Shown one piece after another: positions 46,023 to 56,325 of a stretch of DNA of 64,000 nucleotides (its first letter is position 1; every line of letters starts with the position of its first letter). Under the pieces are notes generated by a model. It saw only the letters and a list, made by a program, of their open reading frames with translations. It made no database searches and was not told the DNA's origin. Origin of the DNA: Neobacillus paridis (GTDB lineage: Bacteria; Bacillota; Bacilli; Bacillales; Cytobacillaceae); NCBI RefSeq assembly GCF_016765675.1, contig NZ_JAESWB010000229.1, forward strand, positions 1 through 64,000, written 5' to 3'. Position numbers and translations under genes: made by a program.

Positions 46023-46838
46023 ATGAAATACTTAGTAATAAAATGCGGCGGGAGTGTATTGGAAAACCTTCCTAAGTCATTTTATGAGGATGTGATTTCC
46101 CTTCATCAATCAAGGGAATGGATCCCGATTATTGTCCATGGCGGCGGTCCGTTAATCAATCAATTGTTAAAAAGCCTGGATGTTGAGACACGCTTTGTGG
46201 ACGGATTAAGGGTTACGAGCAAAGAGGTATTGGATGTTGTCGAAATGGTCTTAAGTGGCATGGTCAATAAGCAGGTTGTTCGCAAGATTATCGAGGCAGG
46301 AGGGAATGCCATCGGTGTCAGCGGGGTGGACGGCAGCCTGCTCCAGGCAGCTCCAGCACAAAATGCCAAACAGTTAGGCTTTGTCGGAGATGTAATTGGA
46401 GTTAACGATGAAGTCATTGATGGAGTCATCCAACAGGGCTATATCCCGGTCATTTCCCCGATTGGAATTGACGGTAATGGTCAGCGCTATAACATTAACG
46501 GTGATGTTGCAGCCTCTGCGGTAGCGAAAGCATTAGGAGCCAATCTTTGTTTTATCAGTGACATCCCCGGGATTCTGGTTGAAAAAGATGGGGTAAAGAC
46601 GAAAATGGATGTGGTTTCCAAATCGATTATTGAAGAAATGATTGACAATCAAACGATTTACGGCGGCATGATTCCAAAAGCCAAGGCAGCGATCGATGGT
46701 CTTGTTCACAATATCCGCGAGGTGGCCATCATTAACGGATTTGAGAAAAATAGTCTAATAGATTATACACAGGGTAAAAAAATTGGTACAAAAATTGTTC
46801 TAGAAGAGGAGATAGCAGGATGGGCCACAATACATTAG
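46023..46838 (+). CDS. argB: acetylglutamate kinase
   Basis: Phosphorylates N-acetylglutamate. A 271-residue amino acid kinase fold with IKCGGSVLENL (ATP-binding Lys about residue 7), IIVHGGGPLINQLL, NINGDVAASAVAKALGA and GGMIPKAKAAIDGL. It overlaps argD by 19 bp. It lacks the long N-terminal helix of arginine-inhibited hexameric enzymes, which suggests control by ArgR rather than by feedback; that is inferred. Confidence 0.96.
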   Translation: MKYLVIKCGGSVLENLPKSFYEDVISLHQSREWIPIIVHGGGPLINQLLKSLDVETRFVDGLRVTSKEVLDVVEMVLSGMVNKQVVRKIIEAGGNAIGVSGVDGSLLQAAPAQNAKQLGFVGDVIGVNDEVIDGVIQQGYIPVISPIGIDGNGQRYNINGDVAASAVAKALGANLCFISDIPGILVEKDGVKTKMDVVSKSIIEEMIDNQTIYGGMIPKAKAAIDGLVHNIREVAIINGFEKNSLIDYTQGKKIGTKIVLEEEIAGWATIH

Positions 46839-48019
46839 TCTCGCAAATTTCACCGGTAATGGCAACCTACAGCCGTTTCCCGGTAACACTGGTCAAAGGA
46901 AAAGGAAGCTATGTCTGGGATGATCACGGTCAGCAATATTTGGATTTTACTTCAGGGATTGCCACTTGCAACCTTGGTCATGTTCCCGATTGTGTAAAAG
47001 AGAAACTGGCGGAGCAGCTCGAAAACCTATGGCATTGCTCCAACCTTTATCATATTCCCAATCAGGAGGAACTTGCCGGTCTTCTTACAGCCAACAGCTG
47101 CGGTGATCAAGTGTTTTTTTGTAACAGTGGAGCCGAGGCAAATGAAGCCGCGATTAAACTGGCAAGATGCTACGCCAGTAAAGTAAAGGGCAGCAATTTT
47201 CCCGAAATTGTCACCTTTAAGCAATCATTTCATGGCAGGACGCTGGCCACTCTAACAGCCACTGGGCAGGAAAAAATTCAGCACGGTTTTTCACCGTTAA
47301 TGCCGGGATTTAGTTACTTGCCGTTTAACGATAACGATGCCCTTGAGATGCTGCAAACAATCAAGCCGGCAGCGGTTCTTCTTGAATTGGTTCAAGGCGA
47401 AGGCGGGGTCATTCCTGCTGATCAGAAGTGGGTGCAGGCACTCACTCGGATTTGCCAAGAAAACGACATTCTGCTAATGGTCGATGAGATTCAAACGGGA
47501 ATGGGCAGAACAGGTACGCTGTTTGCCTATGAACAATATAATATTAAGCCGGATGTAATCAGCGTTGCCAAAGGGCTGGGATCAGGATTCCCAATCGGAG
47601 CGATAATTGCCAAACAAGAAGTGGCCAAAGTTTTTGAACCAGGCAGCCATGGCAGCACATTTGGCGGCAATCCGCTAGCAACGGCAGCTGGAGTTGCCAC
47701 TGTTTCACGGATGATTAACAGCGACATCTTAAGTGATGTTCAGGAGATGTCCGTCTACCTTGATTGCCAACTCGAAAGCCTGAAGGCCCAATTTTCAGCC
47801 ATCAAGGATATCCGCGGCAAAGGGCTCCTGAAAGGACTGGTTGTGGAAACGAATGCGTTAGACATCGTAAAACAAGCGATCAGCCACAATTTGTTAGTGC
47901 TAACCGCCGGTCCCAATGTAGTTCGGATCCTGCCACCGTTAACGGTAACTAAAAGTGAAATCGATGAATTTGCGCAAAAGTTGGAACAGGCATTCCAAGG
48001 TATAGAGAAAGGCGAGTGA
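46820..48019 (+). CDS. argD: acetylornithine aminotransferase
   Basis: PLP class III aminotransferase converting N-acetylglutamate semialdehyde to acetylornithine. A 399-residue protein with FCNSGAEANEAAIKLAR, SFHGRTLATLTATG, LMVDEIQTGMGRTG and PLP lysine in SVAKGLGSGFPIGA (about residue 250). The start lies 19 bp inside argB with GAGGAGA in front. carA follows after 6 nt. Confidence 0.96.
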   Translation: MGHNTLVSQISPVMATYSRFPVTLVKGKGSYVWDDHGQQYLDFTSGIATCNLGHVPDCVKEKLAEQLENLWHCSNLYHIPNQEELAGLLTANSCGDQVFFCNSGAEANEAAIKLARCYASKVKGSNFPEIVTFKQSFHGRTLATLTATGQEKIQHGFSPLMPGFSYLPFNDNDALEMLQTIKPAAVLLELVQGEGGVIPADQKWVQALTRICQENDILLMVDEIQTGMGRTGTLFAYEQYNIKPDVISVAKGLGSGFPIGAIIAKQEVAKVFEPGSHGSTFGGNPLATAAGVATVSRMINSDILSDVQEMSVYLDCQLESLKAQFSAIKDIRGKGLLKGLVVETNALDIVKQAISHNLLVLTAGPNVVRILPPLTVTKSEIDEFAQKLEQAFQGIEKGE

Positions 48020-48025
48020 GGCTTT

Positions 48026-49102
48026 ATGGAACAAGGATATCTTACTTTGGAAACAGGGGAACTGTTTGAAGGGGTACTGATTGGTGCAGAACACGATTCA
48101 CTAGGAGAAGTTGTCTTCAATACAAGCATGACTGGCTATCAAGAGATTATTACGGATCCATCCTATGCCGGGCAAATTATCACCTTCTGCTATCCGCTAA
48201 TTGGTAATTATGGCATCAATGCTTTAGATAATGAAAGCATTACCCCGGCGCTTGCCGGTGTCGTAATCGGCGACCTTTGTGAAACACCGAGCCATTATCA
48301 ATCAATTGAAAAGTTTTCTGAAAAACTAAAGCAAGCTGGAGTACCCGGGCTTGCTGGCGTCGATACGAGACTGTTAGTGAAAACCATCCGCAGCCGGGGA
48401 ACCGTCAAAGGCTATTTAGGCAGGGAGAAGGCAATCGCTTTTCCTTCTCAGGAACAAACCCCATTTTGGGTGGAAAAAGTTTCGACGAAAGAGCAGCAGT
48501 TTTTTAAAAATCGCGGTCCTCATGTTGTCTTAGTTGACTTTGGTTATAAAAAGTCAATTCTCACGGCGTTGCTGGCTGAAAACTGCGCCGTCACGATTGT
48601 CCCATATCATACAACGTTTGAACAAATAAAATCCATACAACCCGACGGGGTTCTGTTTAGCAATGGTCCTGGCGACCCGATGGCGCTAAAAAAATGGTTC
48701 CCCGAATATAAAAAGATCAGCCAGTATTTCCCAACGCTGGGGATTTGCTTGGGTCACCAGCTGATTGCCCTAGCCTACGGGGCGAAAACGGAAAAGCTTA
48801 CCTATGGTCACCGTGGCGGTAATCACCCTGTGAAAGAACTGGCCACCGGAAAAGTCAAAATAACCGCACAAAATCACAGCTATGTGGTCATCGATGAAAG
48901 TATTGACAGCAAGGTGTTTGAGGTTACTTACCGCAATGTCAATGACCGCTCAATCGAGGGCTTAAAACATAAGCATTATCCGATTCAATCGGTGCAATTT
49001 CATCCCGAAGCACATCCGGGACCAAGTGATACAGAATACATTTTAACAGGATTTGTCAGAGAGATCGCGTCATTGGGAGAGACAAAATATGCCGTTAAAT
49101 AA
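48026..49102 (+). CDS. carA: carbamoyl-phosphate synthase small subunit (arginine-type)
   Basis: Glutaminase subunit supplying ammonia to CarB. A 358-residue protein: N-terminal CPSase_sm_chain (TGYQEIITDPSYAGQII) and class I amidotransferase with nucleophile in LGICLGHQLIALAYG (about residue 238) and HPEAHPGP at the end. Location inside the arg operon marks it as the arginine-dedicated isoenzyme; a pyrimidine isoenzyme is expected elsewhere. Confidence 0.96.
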   Translation: MEQGYLTLETGELFEGVLIGAEHDSLGEVVFNTSMTGYQEIITDPSYAGQIITFCYPLIGNYGINALDNESITPALAGVVIGDLCETPSHYQSIEKFSEKLKQAGVPGLAGVDTRLLVKTIRSRGTVKGYLGREKAIAFPSQEQTPFWVEKVSTKEQQFFKNRGPHVVLVDFGYKKSILTALLAENCAVTIVPYHTTFEQIKSIQPDGVLFSNGPGDPMALKKWFPEYKKISQYFPTLGICLGHQLIALAYGAKTEKLTYGHRGGNHPVKELATGKVKITAQNHSYVVIDESIDSKVFEVTYRNVNDRSIEGLKHKHYPIQSVQFHPEAHPGPSDTEYILTGFVREIASLGETKYAVK

Positions 49103-52100
49103 GCAGTTGAAAAAAGTACTTGTGATAGGCTCAGGTCCGATCGTTATTGGTCAGGCTGCAGAATTTGACTATGCCGGAACTCAAGGCTGTATTGCCTTGA
49201 AAGAAGAAGGACTGGAAGTTGTCCTCGTTAATAATAACCCGGCGACGATTATGACCGACGAAGCAGTGGCCGATAAGGTCTATATCGAGCCGCTTAATGT
49301 TGCCACGATTGAAAAAATCATTCAAAAAGAACAGCCTGACGGAGTGATTGGCACACTTGGCGGGCAGACCGGTTTGAATTTGACTGTGGAGCTGTTTGAA
49401 CAAAAAATTCTTGAAAAATACAATGTAGCCCTCCTTGGAACGTCAGTCGAATCGATTAAAAATGGCGAGGATCGCGAACGGTTCCGCAATTTGATGCTAA
49501 AAATCGGGGAGCCGATTCCCGAATCAGCGATCATCCAAAGCTATGAGGAAGGCGTTCAATTTGTTAACAAAATTGGCTTTCCGGTGATTATCCGTCCGGC
49601 ATTTACGCTTGGCGGAGAAGGCGGAGGTTTTGCCTATAATGCGGAGGAACTGGAATTGGTCCTGAAAAAAGGGCTGGCAGCCAGTCCGATTCACCAAGTG
49701 CTCGTCGAAAAAAGCATCAAAGGCTGGAAGGAAATTGAATATGAGGTTATGCGCGATGCCAATGATACGTGCATTATCGTTTGCAATATGGAGAACATGG
49801 ACCCGGTCGGCGTCCATACCGGTGACTCCATTGTCGTTGCTCCGTCGCAAACACTTACTGATGTACAGTATCAAATGCTCCGCGATGTTTCGATAAAAGT
49901 AATCCGGGAACTCGAAATTATTGGCGGCTGTAATATCCAGTTCGCGCTAAATCCAAATTCCAATGAATATTATATTATTGAAGTCAATCCGAGGGTCAGC
50001 CGTTCATCAGCACTGGCCTCAAAGGCAACCGGTTATCCAATTGCCCGAATGGCGGCAAAATGTGCGGCCGGCTACCACTTGGATGAGATTTTGAACCCGA
50101 TAACCGGCAATACGTTTGCCTCCTTTGAACCGGCTATTGATTATATTGTCGTCAAACTGCCGCGCTTTCCGTTTGATAAATTTCCAGAAGCCGACAGAAC
50201 GCTCGGAACCCAAATGAAAGCTACCGGAGAAGTGATGGCGATTGATCGGACTTTCGAAGGGGCGCTTAATAAGGCGATCCGCTCCATGGAAATGAATGTT
50301 TACGGCCTCTGCCGCCGGATGAATCAATCATTGCCAGAAGCAGACCTTTTGGAATTGCTGGAACAAGCCAATGACCAGAGGCTTTTTATTATTGCCGAGG
50401 CGTTTCGAAGAGGCATTTCGGTTACAAAAGTTCAGCAATTAACCGAGATCGACCCTTGGTTTTTGCACAAAATTAGCGCCATCGTGGCCGTAGAAACAGA
50501 ACTGGCAGGCTTCCATTGGGACAATGTTCCTGAATCTCTGCTGATCCGGGCGAAGAAGATGAATATCGCCGACAAGCTGCTAGCGCAAATCTTTATAATT
50601 CCGGAAAAACAAATAAGAACTAAGTGGCAGGAACTTGGTATCAAACCCGGCTATAAAATGGTCGATACGTGTTCGGCAGAATTCGATGCGGTCACCCCTT
50701 ACTATTATTCTACTTATCATGGCTTTGACGAAGTAGAAACAACCGATGCGAAAAAGATTCTCGTTATTGGCTCCGGGCCAATCCGGATTGGGCAGGGAAT
50801 CGAATTCGATTATTGCTCGGTGCATGCCGCAAAAGCGCTCAAGAAACACGGCTATCAGGCGGTTATCATCAATAACAACCCAGAGACGGTCAGTACCGAT
50901 TATTCCGTCGCCGACCGGCTTTATTTTGAACCGCTCACCGTCGAAGATGTGCTTCATGTGATTGAAAAAGAACAGGTGGAAGGTGTACTGATTCAATTCG
51001 GCGGGCAAACCGCGATTAATCTTGCCCACGATCTTGAAGAAGAAGGCGTTCCGATTTTGGGCACGACTGTGAGAAATGTAGACCGTCTCGAAGACCGAAA
51101 GGAATTTTACCAGCTGCTCGAAGATTTGAATATTCCTCATATCGAAGGAAAAACCGTTTTCCACGCAGAGGAATTGCTTACAGCAGCGGCTGATTTAGGC
51201 TATCCGGTACTTGTGAGACCGTCCTATGTCATCGGCGGGCAGGCAATGTTCACGATTTTTTCGGAAACGGAACTGCATGATTATATGAACCAGCTTAATC
51301 AAAATGCCAATGAGAAAATGTGGCCGTTACTAGTTGATAAATATTTACCGGGACTGGAATGCGAAATTGATGTCATCAGTGATGGTGACAGCATTGTCAT
51401 TCCGGGAATCTTTGAGCATATTGAAAAAGCCGGCGTCCACTCCGGCGACAGTATCTCCGTGTTTCCGCCGATTTCAATGTCTCAGGAGATAAAAGCAACT
51501 TTAATAGACTATGCTTCAAAAATTGCCAAAACGGCTCCGGTTATTGGGATGATGAACATCCAATTCGTCGTTTATGACCAGCAGGTTTACGTTCTGGAAG
51601 TCAATCCACGTTCATCACGGACGGTGCCAATCATCAGTAAAGTAACGGGGATTCCAATGATTGAGTGGGCGATTGGCGTTCAATTGGGCGATGCGTTAAC
51701 TAAATTTTCTGATGCCCCGGGCTTGCAGCCGGAACCGTCATATTTTTCCGTTAAGGCCCCGGTTTTTTCCTCTGGAAAGCTAAAAGGAGTCGACCATGTT
51801 CTTGGTCCGGAAATGAAGTCCACCGGCGAGGTGCTGGGAATGGGGGCAACCTATCTTGAGGCACTAGCTAAAGTCATTCCGGCTTTGACAGGAAATAGCG
51901 GGGCAGACTATCTCTTATGTTCGATTTCCGACCGGGAAAAACCGCAAAGTCTGCCGATTATCCGTGAGCTTGGAAAAAATTTAAAGATTGCCGCAACAGA
52001 GGGCACGGCTGCTTTCCTTCAAGAGCATGGGGTTGAGGTTGAAAAGGTACTTCGCAATGAACAGGATGTTGACAGCCTGTTTCGCCAGCAGGCGGTAAAG

Positions 52101-52322
52101 GCGGTTATCAATATACCCAATCAGGGCCGTAATAAAATGAAATTTGGCTTTCGCATTCGTGAACAAGCGATTCGCTATAAGATGCCGGTATTTACCCATT
52201 TTGACACGGTGCAAGCAATGATGGAAATGGGCAAAACCAGTAACGCTGCTATCAATGTAAGGACGCTAAGTGAATATTACAAATGGGGAGAGAGAGGATC
52301 AATCCATGTCGGAAGCTATTAA
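49089..52322 (+). CDS. carB: carbamoyl-phosphate synthase large subunit (arginine-type)
   Basis: Makes carbamoyl phosphate from bicarbonate, ammonia and two ATP. A 1077-residue protein with duplicated ATP-grasp halves: GSGPIVIGQAAEFDYAGTQG near residue 13 and GSGPIRIGQGIEFDYCSVHA near residue 560, each with a VNPR motif (IIEVNPRVSRSSALA, VLEVNPRSSRTVP). A C-terminal MGS-like domain starts about residue 940. The ATG at 49089 overlaps carA by 14 bp with GGGAGA upstream. It consumes bicarbonate, the likely product of the dab operon in the same window. Confidence 0.97.
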   Translation: MPLNKQLKKVLVIGSGPIVIGQAAEFDYAGTQGCIALKEEGLEVVLVNNNPATIMTDEAVADKVYIEPLNVATIEKIIQKEQPDGVIGTLGGQTGLNLTVELFEQKILEKYNVALLGTSVESIKNGEDRERFRNLMLKIGEPIPESAIIQSYEEGVQFVNKIGFPVIIRPAFTLGGEGGGFAYNAEELELVLKKGLAASPIHQVLVEKSIKGWKEIEYEVMRDANDTCIIVCNMENMDPVGVHTGDSIVVAPSQTLTDVQYQMLRDVSIKVIRELEIIGGCNIQFALNPNSNEYYIIEVNPRVSRSSALASKATGYPIARMAAKCAAGYHLDEILNPITGNTFASFEPAIDYIVVKLPRFPFDKFPEADRTLGTQMKATGEVMAIDRTFEGALNKAIRSMEMNVYGLCRRMNQSLPEADLLELLEQANDQRLFIIAEAFRRGISVTKVQQLTEIDPWFLHKISAIVAVETELAGFHWDNVPESLLIRAKKMNIADKLLAQIFIIPEKQIRTKWQELGIKPGYKMVDTCSAEFDAVTPYYYSTYHGFDEVETTDAKKILVIGSGPIRIGQGIEFDYCSVHAAKALKKHGYQAVIINNNPETVSTDYSVADRLYFEPLTVEDVLHVIEKEQVEGVLIQFGGQTAINLAHDLEEEGVPILGTTVRNVDRLEDRKEFYQLLEDLNIPHIEGKTVFHAEELLTAAADLGYPVLVRPSYVIGGQAMFTIFSETELHDYMNQLNQNANEKMWPLLVDKYLPGLECEIDVISDGDSIVIPGIFEHIEKAGVHSGDSISVFPPISMSQEIKATLIDYASKIAKTAPVIGMMNIQFVVYDQQVYVLEVNPRSSRTVPIISKVTGIPMIEWAIGVQLGDALTKFSDAPGLQPEPSYFSVKAPVFSSGKLKGVDHVLGPEMKSTGEVLGMGATYLEALAKVIPALTGNSGADYLLCSISDREKPQSLPIIRELGKNLKIAATEGTAAFLQEHGVEVEKVLRNEQDVDSLFRQQAVKAVINIPNQGRNKMKFGFRIREQAIRYKMPVFTHFDTVQAMMEMGKTSNAAINVRTLSEYYKWGERGSIHVGSY

Positions 52323-53259
52323 ATATCAATTGAAGTCAAAGGATTTTTTACAGCTGGCTGATTTTTCCACTGGAGAAATTCATTATCTGCTGGAAGTGGC
52401 ACAACAATTAAAGGCCGAGCAGAAACAGGGGATTCCGCATCCATATTTAACTGGAAAGGTGCTGGGGATGATTTTTGAAAAATCATCCACCCGCACTAGG
52501 GTGTCCTTTGAGGTTGGCATGCTGCAGCTTGGCGGTCATGCGATATTCTTGAGCTCAAAGGATATCCAGTTGGGCAGAGGGGAAAGTATTGCCGACACGG
52601 CCAAAGTGCTTTCCAGGTATATCGATGGGATCATGATTCGGGCGTATAGTCATGAATCTGTTGAGGAATTAGCAGCACATGCCACGGTTCCGGTCATCAA
52701 TGGCTTAACCGACCTGCAGCACCCGGCTCAGGTTTTGGCAGATTTGTTGACCATCCTCGAACATAAAGGGAAGCTGGCCGGCTTAAAGCTTTGCTACATC
52801 GGTGACGGCAATAACAATGTGGCCCATTCCTTAATAGAGGGTGCCGTTAAAGTAGGGATGGATATTAACATTGCTAGTCCTCCTGGATACTTGCCGAATG
52901 GAATAATCACTGAAAAGGCAATTGCTGCCGGAAAACTGAGCGGAGCGACTGTCACGATCACCAATGACCCGATCCGAGCGATTAAAAATGCAGATGTGGT
53001 TGTAACCGATGTCTGGACCAGCATGGGTCAAGAGGAGGAAGCAGCCAAGCGTCTGAAGGTTTTTACCCCCTATCAAGTAAACGAGGAACTGTGCCAACAG
53101 GCCAATGCCGATTTTATCTTTTTGCATTGCCTTCCCGCTCACCGCGGTGAAGAAGTAACAACGGGTATCATTGATGGGCCGCATTCAGTTGTTTTTGATG
53201 AAGCAGAGAACCGGCTTCACGCCCAAAAGGCAATTTTAAAATTATTACTTGCAGAATAG
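52306..53259 (+). CDS. argF: ornithine carbamoyltransferase
   Basis: Joins carbamoyl phosphate and ornithine to citrulline. A 317-residue protein with the carbamoyl phosphate loop EKSSTRTRVSFE (about residue 56), LQHPAQVLADL, DVWTSMGQEEE and the HCLPAHRGEEV motif near the C-terminus. ATG 52306 overlaps carB by 17 bp and has GAGAGAGG upstream. Last gene of the first arg operon. Confidence 0.97.
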   Translation: MSEAIKYQLKSKDFLQLADFSTGEIHYLLEVAQQLKAEQKQGIPHPYLTGKVLGMIFEKSSTRTRVSFEVGMLQLGGHAIFLSSKDIQLGRGESIADTAKVLSRYIDGIMIRAYSHESVEELAAHATVPVINGLTDLQHPAQVLADLLTILEHKGKLAGLKLCYIGDGNNNVAHSLIEGAVKVGMDINIASPPGYLPNGIITEKAIAAGKLSGATVTITNDPIRAIKNADVVVTDVWTSMGQEEEAAKRLKVFTPYQVNEELCQQANADFIFLHCLPAHRGEEVTTGIIDGPHSVVFDEAENRLHAQKAILKLLLAE

Positions 53260-53280
53260 TCTTTATTTTTATAAAAAATA

Positions 53281-53310
53281 ATGTATAATAATTCTATTCA
53301 GTGAATTTTA
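53281..53310 (+). promoter_or_regulatory. argG promoter region with ARG-box-like site
   Basis: -10 TATAAT (53284-53289) lies inside ATGTATAATAATTC (53281-53294), a 14-mer shared exactly with the argC downstream operator. A second half-site follows (ATTCAGTGAATTTTA, 53297-53311). No strong -35 was seen. It suggests ArgR control of argG separate from argC. Confidence 0.65.
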
Positions 53311-53339
53311 ATACAAAAGGGAAAGTAAGGGGAATAAAA

Positions 53340-54551
53340 ATGGCTAAAGAGAAGATTGTGTTGGCATATTCGGGAGGCCTGGATACTTCCGTTTCTGTAA
53401 AATGGATCCAAGACAAGTACGGCTACGATGTCATTGCATTGGGACTTGATGTCGGAGAGGGAAAAGATTTAGAGGCAATTAAAACAAAAGCTTTAAATGT
53501 CGGTGCCATCAAAGCTTATATCCTTGATGCCAAGGAAATGCTCGCTAAGGACTATATTTTACCAGCATTAAAAGCGAATTTATTATACGAAGGAAAATAT
53601 CCACTGTCCTCGGCGCTATCACGCCCGCTGATTTCAAAATTGCTAGTTGATGTCGCCGAAAAAGAAGGAGCAGTTGCCGTGGCCCACGGCTGTACGGGAA
53701 AAGGGAATGATCAGGTGCGCTTTGAAGTGTCGATCCAAGCGCTCAACCCAGATTTAAAAGTGGTGGCTCCCGTTCGTGAATGGGGCATGACCCGTGATGA
53801 GGAAATTGCTTATGCCGAGAAGAATGGGATTCCGATTCCGGTTGATTTGGATAATCCATTTTCGATTGATGCCAATATTTGGGGCCGTGCCTGCGAGGCT
53901 GGCGTCCTCGAAAATCCATGGGCCGAGGCTCCGGAAGAAGCTTATGATTGGACCAATCCAATTGAATTAACCCCGGACACTCCGGAATATATCGAAATTG
54001 AATTTGAACAAGGCGTACCAGTTGCTCTGAACGGCGAAAAATTACCGCTTGTTCAATTGATTGAGGCATTGAATCTAATTGGCGGCAAGCACGGTGTCGG
54101 CCGGATTGATCATATCGAAAATAGATTGGTAGGAATTAAATCACGGGAGGTTTACGAAAACCCGGCAGCCCTTATTTTAATCAATGCTCATAAGGAATTG
54201 GAGTTTTTGACTCTGCCGCGTGAAGTTACCCAGTTTAAAACCCAGGTCGAACAGCAGATGGCCAAAATTGTCTACGAAGGTCTTTGGTACTCACCATTAA
54301 AAGCTGCCCTTGATGCGTTTGTCGAAGAAACACAAAAAGTGGTGTCAGGCACCATTCGAGTGAAGCTGTTCAAAGGAAACCATACAGTGGTTGCCCGGAA
54401 ATCGCCTCACAGTTTATATAACGAAGAGCTGGCAACCTATACAAAAGGTGATGCCTTCGATCACAATGCAGCTGTTGGGTTTATCAAATTGTGGGGATTA
54501 CCAACAAAGGTGTTCACCGAAGTAAATAAGAAAGAATCAATGGTAAAATAA
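53340..54551 (+). CDS. argG: argininosuccinate synthase
   Basis: ATP-dependent condensation of citrulline and aspartate. A 403-residue protein with the N-type pyrophosphatase loop [10 protein letters not shown] (about residues 9-18), [15 protein letters not shown], and the IWGRACEAG motif (about 180). ATG 53340 follows AAGGGGAATAAAA; upstream in-frame starts have no ribosome binding site. It is 80 bp after argF with its own ARG-box-like site. Confidence 0.97.
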   Translation: MAKEKIVLAYSGGLDTSVSVKWIQDKYGYDVIALGLDVGEGKDLEAIKTKALNVGAIKAYILDAKEMLAKDYILPALKANLLYEGKYPLSSALSRPLISKLLVDVAEKEGAVAVAHGCTGKGNDQVRFEVSIQALNPDLKVVAPVREWGMTRDEEIAYAEKNGIPIPVDLDNPFSIDANIWGRACEAGVLENPWAEAPEEAYDWTNPIELTPDTPEYIEIEFEQGVPVALNGEKLPLVQLIEALNLIGGKHGVGRIDHIENRLVGIKSREVYENPAALILINAHKELEFLTLPREVTQFKTQVEQQMAKIVYEGLWYSPLKAALDAFVEETQKVVSGTIRVKLFKGNHTVVARKSPHSLYNEELATYTKGDAFDHNAAVGFIKLWGLPTKVFTEVNKKESMVK

Positions 54552-54559
54552 ACTGTGAT

Positions 54560-54582
54560 GCCCCCGAAGCATATTCGGGGGC
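54560..54582 (+). terminator. hairpin after argG
   Basis: GCCCCCGAA-GCATA-TTCGGGGGC, a stable hairpin without a T-tract; it may stabilise mRNA or weakly terminate. Confidence 0.5.
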
Positions 54583-54611
54583 AATCTGCTTAAGTACTAA
54601 CTTTTGAGAAT

Positions 54612-54684
54612 TGCAGATATATTAGGCGAAACTGCAGATAAATCTGTTAAACTTGCAGATATATCGAGCAATCTACAGATATCA
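54612..54684. repeat. four phased 21-bp repeats between argG and argH
   Basis: The core TGCAGATA begins at 54612, 54633 and 54654, and a variant TACAGATA at 54674. The spacings are 21, 21 and 20 bp, about two helical turns, so all copies face the same side of the DNA. Flanks are similar (AA.CT before, TAT/AAT after). It could be a multi-site operator or part of a dispersed repeat family. Confidence 0.75.
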
Positions 54685-54749
54685 TTTTCAATTCACAAAA
54701 GGAAATCAATTATTAACAGGAATTTCTGATCATTTAGGGGGAGCAATCT

Positions 54750-56126
54750 ATGTCAAAACTATGGGGCGGTCGGTTTACGAAAGAAACGAACAAGCTGGTA
54801 GAAGAATTCACCGCTTCGATATCGTTTGATCAAAAGCTGGCAAAAGAAGATATTGCCGGGAGCCTTGCCCACGTCCAGATGTTAGGGGAGTGCGGCATTA
54901 TTCCGCTAAAGGATGCGGAAACAATCAAACAAGGTCTGCTGGCAATAAAGGAAAAGGTTGACCGCGGAGAGGTTGAGTTTCTCGTTGCGGATGAAGATAT
55001 TCATATGAATATCGAGAAACTGTTAATTGAACAAATTGGTCCGGTGGGGGGTAAGCTTCATACCGGCCGCAGTCGAAACGACCAAGTGGCAACCGACATG
55101 CATCTATATTTGCGGACCAAAACGACTGAATTAATTAAATTGATTGAAGATGTCCAACTCTCGATCATCAAGCAGGCGAAAGAGAATATTGAAACACTAA
55201 TTCCGGGCTATACTCATTTGCAGCGGGCCCAGCCGGTTTCTTTCGCCCATCACTTAATGGCGTATTTTTGGATGTTTGAACGAGATAAGGAAAGATTGCT
55301 GGATTCTTTGAAACGGATTAATTGGCTGCCGTTAGGTTCTGGTGCCCTGGCCGGGACTACCTTTCCGATTAATCGCGAAAAGGTCGCGGAATTATTAGGA
55401 TTTGAAACGATTTATCCAAATAGTATGGATGCTGTCAGCGACCGTGATTTTATTTTAGAATTTTTGTCGATTGGTTCGATTATTATGACCCATATTTCAC
55501 GTTTGTCAGAGGAAATGGTCCTTTGGTCGAGCCAGGAATTTCAATTTATTGAACTGGATGATTCCTTTTGCACCGGTTCGAGCATCATGCCGCAAAAGAA
55601 AAATCCGGACGTACCGGAGCTTTTGCGGGGAAAAACAGGGCGCACGTATGGAAATTTAATTGGTTTACTCACTGTATTAAAGGGCCTTCCGCTTGCTTAT
55701 AATAAGGATTTGCAAGAGGACAAAGAAGGCATGTTCGATACGGTAGAGACGCTGGAAGGCTCCCTGAAGCTATTAGCACCAATGATTGAAACAATGACCG
55801 TCCATAAAGAGGTAATGCGCAAGGCGATCAACACTGACTTTTCCAATGCTACGGATATTGCCGATTACCTTGTTCGCAAAGGTCTGCCGTTTCGCGAGGC
55901 CCATGAGGTGATTGGAAAAATTGTCCTTTATTCAATTCAGTTCAACAAATTCTTGCTCGATTTAACCATCGAGGAATATAAGCAATTTAGCGATTTATTT
56001 GAAGAGGATATTTATCAGGTACTGGCTCCGGAACAAGTTGTCGCCGTTCGCAATAGCTTTGGCGGAACGGCTCCGGAACAAGTGAAGCAGCAAATTATAT
56101 TTGCGGAAGAAAAACTGCATAAATAA
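54750..56126 (+). CDS. argH: argininosuccinate lyase
   Basis: Cleaves argininosuccinate to arginine and fumarate. A 458-residue fumarase/aspartase superfamily protein with LWGGRFTKE at the start, [49 protein letters not shown] and the signature [23 protein letters not shown] is preceded by AGGGGGAGCAATCT. It completes the pathway. Confidence 0.97.
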   Translation: MSKLWGGRFTKETNKLVEEFTASISFDQKLAKEDIAGSLAHVQMLGECGIIPLKDAETIKQGLLAIKEKVDRGEVEFLVADEDIHMNIEKLLIEQIGPVGGKLHTGRSRNDQVATDMHLYLRTKTTELIKLIEDVQLSIIKQAKENIETLIPGYTHLQRAQPVSFAHHLMAYFWMFERDKERLLDSLKRINWLPLGSGALAGTTFPINREKVAELLGFETIYPNSMDAVSDRDFILEFLSIGSIIMTHISRLSEEMVLWSSQEFQFIELDDSFCTGSSIMPQKKNPDVPELLRGKTGRTYGNLIGLLTVLKGLPLAYNKDLQEDKEGMFDTVETLEGSLKLLAPMIETMTVHKEVMRKAINTDFSNATDIADYLVRKGLPFREAHEVIGKIVLYSIQFNKFLLDLTIEEYKQFSDLFEEDIYQVLAPEQVVAVRNSFGGTAPEQVKQQIIFAEEKLHK

Positions 56127-56134
56127 ACAATTTA

Positions 56135-56170
56135 AAACCCGCTCAATCAATTTTGGCGGGTTTGATTTTT
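56135..56170 (+). terminator. terminator after argH
   Basis: AAACCCGC, 13-nt loop, GCGGGTTT, then GATTTTTG. Confidence 0.82.
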
Positions 56171-56255
56171 GTAAGTATAATCGAAACCCTGCAAAGATTC
56201 CAAAAAACGATTAAAAGATTCACTCCGCAATTGCTTCTCTTTCAAAAAGAAACTA

Positions 56256-56284
56256 TTGACATTGGTGGCAGATTGAGCTAATAT
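56256..56284 (+). promoter_or_regulatory. promoter of the SAM-riboswitch transcript
   Basis: Perfect -35 TTGACA (56256-56261), 17-bp spacer, -10 TAATAT (56279-56284). Transcription would start about 35 nt before the aptamer. Confidence 0.8.
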
Positions 56285-56325
56285 TTTCTTTAATTATTGG
56301 AAAATTTATAAAAGTTCATATAAAA

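Noticed and set aside
50580..51164. 194-codon minus-strand frame inside carB
   Set aside because: It is a shadow of a well-conserved carB coding region, with composition reflecting codon positions of the real gene.
48026..52322. Pyrimidine-type carbamoyl-phosphate synthase (pyrAA/pyrAB)
   Set aside because: Position between argD and argF and ARG-box control of the operon favour the arginine isoenzyme; no pyr genes are nearby.
53260..53339. T-box or riboswitch before argG
   Set aside because: The spacer is only 80 bp and lacks T-box or known aptamer motifs; ARG-box-like sequence explains it better.
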